NCBI GenBank assembly: GCA_951812925.1
Contig: OX638370.1
Coordinates: 29,875,964-29,939,963, forward strand
Source: Calliopum simillimum
Lineage: Eukaryota; Arthropoda; Insecta; Diptera; Lauxaniidae
Length of the DNA: 64,000 nt
Direction of reading: 5' to 3'
In this document: positions 58,870-64,000 of the stretch, one piece after another
Layout of the letters: every line of letters starts with the position of its first letter
How positions within the stretch are numbered: the first letter of the stretch is position 1
Notes under the pieces: generated by a model
The model's database searches: none
Told to the model about the DNA's origin: nothing
Seen by the model: only the letters and a program-made list of their open reading frames with translations
Made by a program: the position numbers and the translations under genes

Positions 58870-59119
58870 GAATTTATTTATTCGTTTATTTCTATATCTA
58901 TGTATCTATAAAAAAGAACTTAATTTATTTTAAAAATAGTAATTGATAATAAAATAATATTGTTCATATACAATAACCAGTCTTCAGAATTTTTGATTAA
59001 AAAAAGACCTAAAAATAATATCAGAGGCACAATAATGTCGATATGATTTAGTTTATTCTTCAAATTTACACAAACAAAAAAACCTATTGCCAGAATAAGA
59101 CCTCTAATTCCCCAACATT
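58870..59119 (-). other. gsb: Likely gsb 3' UTR with polyadenylation signals
   Basis: AATAAA on the minus strand (TTTATT on plus) occurs at 59052-59057, about 65 bases after the stop codon, and again at 58885-58890, 58877-58882 and 58873-58878. Which is used cannot be told from sequence. No coding frame overlaps. Confidence 0.45.
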
Positions 59120-60501
59120 CTAAAAACCAAAATATGGATATGATGATTTCGCATCGGCTGCACCTCCCTGCTGATGATGCAACTGATGATGATGATAACC
59201 ACTCATATGATTTCCCGAGCTTGTAGGGAAGAATGAGCCAGGAAAATTATAGCTATCCCATGAAGAAACCGCCGAAGAATGGTGTGATCCAGAAGCCGCA
59301 GCAGAAGCAAACTGTGAGCGTAATTGCTCAGCCGATGTGGCAGCAGTTGGCAAAGTATAACCTCCCATTGACGATGGCGTTGTTGTATAGGTGTTATTAC
59401 TCTCAGTAGTTGAAACGACTGCTCCTGAAGATCTACCATAGCTGGAATTGTTGGCATAATTTAGCTGTGAAGAAACAGCAGCAGCCGAAGTTGGAGTATT
59501 GTGTGTGTTATTTGAATTATGTACCGGACTCAAAGACGCCGAACTGCTGCTGGCGCTTGAGGGTGACATAGACGCCACTGAACCACTAGAATGCGCAAAA
59601 GTATGATGTGCCTCATAACTATTAGCACTGTTGCTTTGTGTGGCAGCAGCAGCAGTACCAATCATGGGCCAACTTGTAGCCGCCGAACCATAAAGCCCCA
59701 TATTATGCGTATGACTGGCCATGTGATGTGTAGCTGCGCTATACTGTGTGGCGGCCGCAAATCCACCACTAGAGCCACCAGCAGCAGCAAAACTGGGCAC
59801 ATGTTGTGTATTCAATTGTTTGCGTAAACGTGCACGACGATTCGAAAACCATACCTGCACACGTGCCTCGGTTAAACCCGTCGACTGAGCCAATTCTTCA
59901 CGTGTATAAACGTCTGGATATTGAGTGCGTGCAAAGATGCGCTCTAGTGCATCGATTTGATCATTAGAGAAAGTTGTGCGTGAGCGACGTTGCTTACGTT
60001 TCAACTGTACGCCCAGCTCAGTTTCGTCATCGCTTTCATCACCCGAACCGGCGGACATGGGACCCAAAATGCCATCAATGGAATGTCCATTGAGGCCATC
60101 GCGTACACTGCCGCCGCCGCCGCCACCACGTAGTAGACGACTTATAGAGCTTACTGAAGGTGCAGAATTCTTATCGCAAATGCCGCATTCGATGAGTTTG
60201 GCACGTATTTCCCAGCTGAAAATGCCTGGATTTTGTTGTTTCATTTCTTCGATTTTTGCCTCAATATCGGGTGTTGCAACGCGTGGTTTACTGCCACCAA
60301 TAACACCTGGACGTATGGATCCGGTCTCTTGAAAGCGATTTAGAATTTTGGAAACGCAGCCATGCGAAACGCGCAATTGACGTGAGATAACACATGGGCG
60401 AACGCCTGCAGCAGCCATTTCGACAATTTGACGACGTATATGATTGGGTAAGGGGCGGCCATTGATGAAAACTCCGCCAAGTTGATTGACGCGGCCTTGT
60501 C
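59120..60501 (-). CDS. gsb: Gooseberry (Pax3/7-class paired-homeodomain transcription factor), main coding exon
   Basis: Segment-polarity transcription factor in Drosophila, nuclear, acting with Wingless in segment and neuroblast patterning. The exon encodes 460 residues counted from a Gly whose codon is split by the intron. Paired domain, residues 1-126 ([20 protein letters not shown] to SSISRLLRG); octapeptide HSIDGILG, 140-147; acidic linker (GDESDDETE); homeodomain 171-230 ([10 protein letters not shown] to RARLRKQL) with Ser at position 50 (VWFSNRRA), typical of Pax proteins. The C-terminal half is rich in Ser, Ala and His and ends SYPYFGF, as in Drosophila Gsb. HSIDGILG separates it from gsb-n (YTINGILG, as I recall) and from prd, which lacks the octapeptide. 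The acceptor CTCTTCTCTTCCAG ends at 60502. The open frame continuing to 60562 is intron. The first exon (about 20 residues ending in PFQ in Drosophila) was not found in the remaining 3.5 kb. No stops or frameshifts. Confidence 0.96.
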
Positions 60502-60515
60502 CTGGAAGAGAAGAG
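60502..60515 (-). other. gsb: gsb intron 3' splice site
   Basis: Minus-strand pyrimidine tract CTCTTCTCTTCCAG is followed by GACAAGGC. The intron interrupts the Gly codon after its first base (phase 1), so the upstream exon should end in G. TACTTAC, a fair branch-point-like word, lies upstream near 60530. Confidence 0.75.
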
Positions 60516-60639
60516 AGAATTGGGTTTTGAGTAAGTACAATTTTCGTTGGATGGTGGTTCAAAATTTAGGGTAGAAGTTAATAGAACACTGAAGGATTTT
60601 CACAAGATAAATTTTAGTTTATGATTTATGAAATTAAGA

Positions 60640-61580
60640 AAAAATTTGCCTGTCGAAAATACTGTTTTTTTGAAGAAGGTTGAGGTTTTCGGAAGATTTT
60701 TTTTGTTTATAAATAATATTTCAAAAATCCTGTTTTTTGGAACTTGAAGACCTGTCAAATGGTGGCTTTCGTTAGATTCCTTTTATTTATATGTAGATTT
60801 TAAAAAAGTACTGTTTTTTGAACGTAAAAACCTGTCAAACAGTGGTTTTTGGTAAATTTTTCCTGTTTATAGTCAAAATTTAAAAAAATCCTGTTTTTTT
60901 GAAAAAGGTTGTGGTTTTCGGAAGATTTTCCTGGTTATTTTTGGTGTTTTAAAAATCCTGTTTTTTGAACATAAAAACCTGTCAAATGGTAGTTTTCGTC
61001 AGATTTATTTTATTTATGTATATTCAAAATTTAAAAAAATCCTGTTTTTTGAACATAGAAACCTGTCAAATGTTGGTTTTCGGTAGATTTTTTCTGTTTA
61101 TAATCAAAATTTAAAAAAAACTTCCGAAAATCATATATTTTTAAACATGAAAACCTGTCAAAGGGTGGTTTTCGTTAGATTTATTTTTTTATATTCAAAA
61201 TTTAAAAAAATCCTGTTTCTTGAACATGGAAACCTGTCAAATAGTAGTTTTCGGTAAATTTTTTCTGTTTATAGTTATAATTAAAATCCTGTCGAAAATC
61301 CTGTTTTTTGAAAAAGGTTGTGGTTTTCGGAAGATTTTCCCATTTAAATAAATTTTTTGTAAAATCCCGTCTTTTGAACATGGAAACCTGTCAAATGGTG
61401 GTTTCCGTTAGAATTTTTTATTTATGTGTATCCAACATTTAAAAAAAGTCCTGTTTTTGAACATGGAAACCTGTCAAATATTGGTTTTCGGTAGATTTTT
61501 TCTGTTTATAATCAAAATTAAAAAAAAAAGAATCCTGTCCAAAATCCTGTTTTATGAACATGGTAGTGGTTTTCCTGTTT
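60640..61580. repeat. Minisatellite in the gsb intron or 5' flank
   Basis: Eight degenerate copies of AAACCTGTCAAATGGTGGTT followed by TTCGxTAGATTTxTTxTTTAT, alternating with three copies of a GAAAAAGGTTGTGGTTTTCGG unit (near 60674, 60900, 61305). Units are about 85-130 bp. The array starts about 140 bp upstream of the splice acceptor. No match elsewhere in the window. Confidence 0.8.
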
Positions 61581-61589
61581 TTGGGCCCA

Positions 61590-64000
61590 AAAAATGGGCA
61601 CATATCTACTTATATAATATATTATATCAACAGTTTCAATTTATGTTAGCAAAGTTTGCCTGTCAAATTGTAAACATATGTCGGAAGCAAAAAGATAACG
61701 CTGCGTGTGGGAAACTGAAACTTAGGTGCCGCTCAAGTGATCAATGCAAATTGATCTCATTTAAATATTTCCAGATGAGTAACTCAAACTCAATTATTTT
61801 GTAAGAAAAAAAGCCAACAAAGGCAAATTGCATCAATTGCTTTCTTGTGAAACAATGCATATGAAGATCATTTTGAGATCAGTATGAGATCAGTTATTGG
61901 GCATTCTTCAATTGTTCGGAATGCCATTGTCTTTTATTTGCTCTAGATTTAAATAAATACCTAATGAAAGATGTTTTGGCTTACATAGAGATCAGTTCGC
62001 ACGATCTTTTGTTAGATAATGATGTTGCTGCTTCTTAGATATACTCCTAAGTATATGAGAGTTATGCAAGTTGGCATAAAAGCAAAGTACTTGATGGCTT
62101 AATTTTGTTTATGCAATTGGCTTAGTCTTGCTGAGAGAATCTGCTCTATTCAAAAATATTTCTTTAACAATTGTAATTTGATGCCAATTTGTGGGCCGTT
62201 TCTAAATCGTTTTTGCTGTCAATTGTTTGGCAAGATTACTTAATTTTTGCAATTAATCAAATGGAATGATCGTTTTGCACGATCTATGATATATAGTAAT
62301 TTAGATCAGCCGAAAACTTTATTGAAATTTTAATATAATTTCAATTGTTTAAGAACATTTTATGAATTTATTATTTAAGCAGAAAATACCGAACAAACAA
62401 GTATTTTCCTGATGATCTTGCTGACAAGATCACTTGTACAAATTGATGTTTATAATGTTTTAAATACGAGACTTAAAGTCATAAACAATAAATGCGTTAA
62501 AAATTGCAGCTGCAAAGTATAACATAATGTTGCTGCCAGGATCATTATACATCTCAACAACAAGTGCTACTCCATAGATCTACAATAAAGATCGTAATCA
62601 AAAATGTTACAAATTTAACAAATTGATAGAAGAAATCCCGAACCATTTTAATGACTTAAACTGCAAGTTCAAACGTTCGAACTACGGCAGTGAACGTGTT
62701 CTTATGATCTTGCTCCAATTTTACAGATCTTCTTCTCATACAATATGTATATGTTGGGAGAGAGAAAAGTGCATAATTTAAAATTATAATAAAAAACTGA
62801 AAATAAAAATCAAACTAATAATCCAGCCTCTGAAAAATGCGCTTTCCAGCTGTGCAAGCTAATATGAGTTGAGTTGCAGCAAGATCAGCAGCAGCAACAG
62901 CAACATAAAGTGATCTTCAGCATAAGGAAAAAAAAAAAGAAGAAAAAATCAAGAAGCAAAACCAAGCGCTCCCAAAGACGACGTGCTCATAACGTGCCGT
63001 TGTCTTGTGTGAGATCAAAGTTAAAGCCGACGCGCCAAAACGTCTGCTGGAGCTAACATAATGGAGCAACGAAACGATCATTAACATGATTATGTTTATA
63101 TTGATGATGATGATGATGACGATGATGATGATCTTGGTATTGATCATCAGCAAGAAACGCAACAGTTTAGGGCAACCCAACCACTCAGCATAGTCATAAT
63201 CAATAAATCGGCAAAAGAGTGCGGGAATAGTAGTAAAACTGATCATGACGTTCTGGAATTTCAGTTGTTGAGCGAAAAAAAAAAGAAGTGAAGATCAGCA
63301 TGCGGGCGGTAGTTGGTATTGTCCGTTCAAGTTGTGTTTTTTGGTTGCTTATTTGCTGTATAATGAAAAGTAAGGTGTTAAAAACATTTTTTCGTTATAA
63401 TGACTGGGCTAAAAATTTGTGCCTGGGAAATTAAAAATTGCTTAAGAGTAATGAGCAATTAAAAAGTTTAAGACTAACTTTTAGCAACTTGAAGATTTTA
63501 AACTTAAGTTTTTGTGATGATCTCGTCATAAAAAAAAATATATTGCATATTAATCCATATAAAATGGTTAATTTGAGATGGAACCAAGTCGAAATATACG
63601 ATTGAGGGAAGATTATCTCAAGATCAATTGGATAAAGTTTTGAGTATGACGTTACTTTGTCAAGAAGTCTCTAAACGTCAGAATAAGTTAAAAACATAAC
63701 TTTGTTAAGTTTAAATTTCAAATAAAAAAACTTTAAAAGTTTGTTAAAATACATAGTAGTATACTTGAAGCAGTTGTATTCAGAAAAAATTCTGAATGAG
63801 TATTACATACGTATGGGAGCTTAGCTAGTTATAAAAAAATAAAAATTCTGTGAGTTAGTGAAGTTTCTAAACAGTCACTGATTAGTAAGTAGAAAAACAA
63901 GTTAAGTTAGAATTAAAGCTTTAGATCAATAAGATCATATAATTTCTCAAAATGAAGCTTAACAAAAATGTGCTAAACAAAATTCAAACTTAAGAATATA
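61590..64000. promoter_or_regulatory. GATC-dense non-coding DNA upstream of the gsb exon
   Basis: No open frame with protein character and no repeat shared with the rest of the window. From 61860 to 63310 GATC occurs about 23 times, often as AAGATCA, TGATCA or GATCTT; GAGATCAAAGTT near 63010 contains a good TCF/Pangolin-type site (ATCAAAG). CAGCAGCAACAGCAAC near 62885 and GATGATGATGATGACG near 63105 are short triplet tracts. In Drosophila gsb responds to Wingless, so clustered TCF-like sites upstream would make sense; this is inference from sequence words only. Confidence 0.35.

Noticed and set aside
59203..60540. Other frames over gsb (84, 78, 118 and 66 codons)
   Set aside because: Shadows of the gsb frame caused by its codon bias; the minus frame holds a full paired domain and homeodomain.
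60502..60562. Upstream extension of the gsb frame ([13 protein letters not shown]...)
   Set aside because: The paired domain in Pax proteins is preceded by other residues, and a strong acceptor (CTCTTCTCTTCCAG) ends exactly before GACAAGGC. The extension is intron sequence.

Overview
The window is AT-rich, TE-dense nuclear DNA of a brachyceran fly. One well-supported host gene is present: the large coding exon of gooseberry (gsb, Pax3/7 class) on the minus strand at 59120-60501. Its paired domain, octapeptide HSIDGILG, homeodomain with Ser50 and C-terminal YPYFGF match Drosophila Gsb as I know it. The size of the surrounding repeat-rich DNA suggests a large-genome fly such as a calyptrate; that is inference. 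No tRNA, rRNA or CRISPR was seen.

Layout. 1-8.5 kb: two copies of a dispersed repeat (family A), one split by an internally deleted mariner with perfect 27-bp TIRs and TA duplication, plus a probable LTR at 6.5 kb. 8.5-16.7 kb: a chain of non-autonomous DNA elements (TA-flanked TIR element, hAT-like element with 8-bp TSD, a second deleted mariner, a foldback element with 4-bp TSD, a TTAA-flanked mini-palindrome, a mariner-derived MITE). 16.7-28.9 kb: unique-looking DNA with GATC-rich islands, broken by LINE pseudogenes (19.7, 22.7-24.0 and 26.3-27.9 kb), tandem repeats and a long-TIR element. 28.9-42.6 kb: TA-flanked family B elements, some with their internal CTTGGT/TTTTGTC motif grown into kilobase arrays, a palindromic element and an R1-like LINE at 37.1-38.7 kb. 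45-49 kb: a pogo/Tigger-like element split by a 1.39-kb near-perfect palindrome (family C), and a gutted Ty1/copia Gag-Pol. 51-57 kb: a decayed palindrome, a foldback region, and, inserted in it, an array of 515-bp units with an 11-bp TSD, poly(A) end and terminal inversion. 57-64 kb: few TEs, gsb, a minisatellite just upstream of its exon and a GATC-dense region.

The most notable find is the 52.1-54.3 kb array. Each unit carries a sequence matching the hammerhead ribozyme core (CTGATGA ... GAA-AC-TA-GT-A with a 4-bp stem I), so it looks like a retrotransposed concatemer of self-cleaving RNA, similar to Penelope-like terminal repeats or retrozymes but with no reverse transcriptase. A second find is family B, which documents a TE seeding satellite arrays. 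Nesting gives relative ages: mariner and a TIR element into family A, a hAT MITE into family B, palindrome C into pogo, the hammerhead array into a foldback element.
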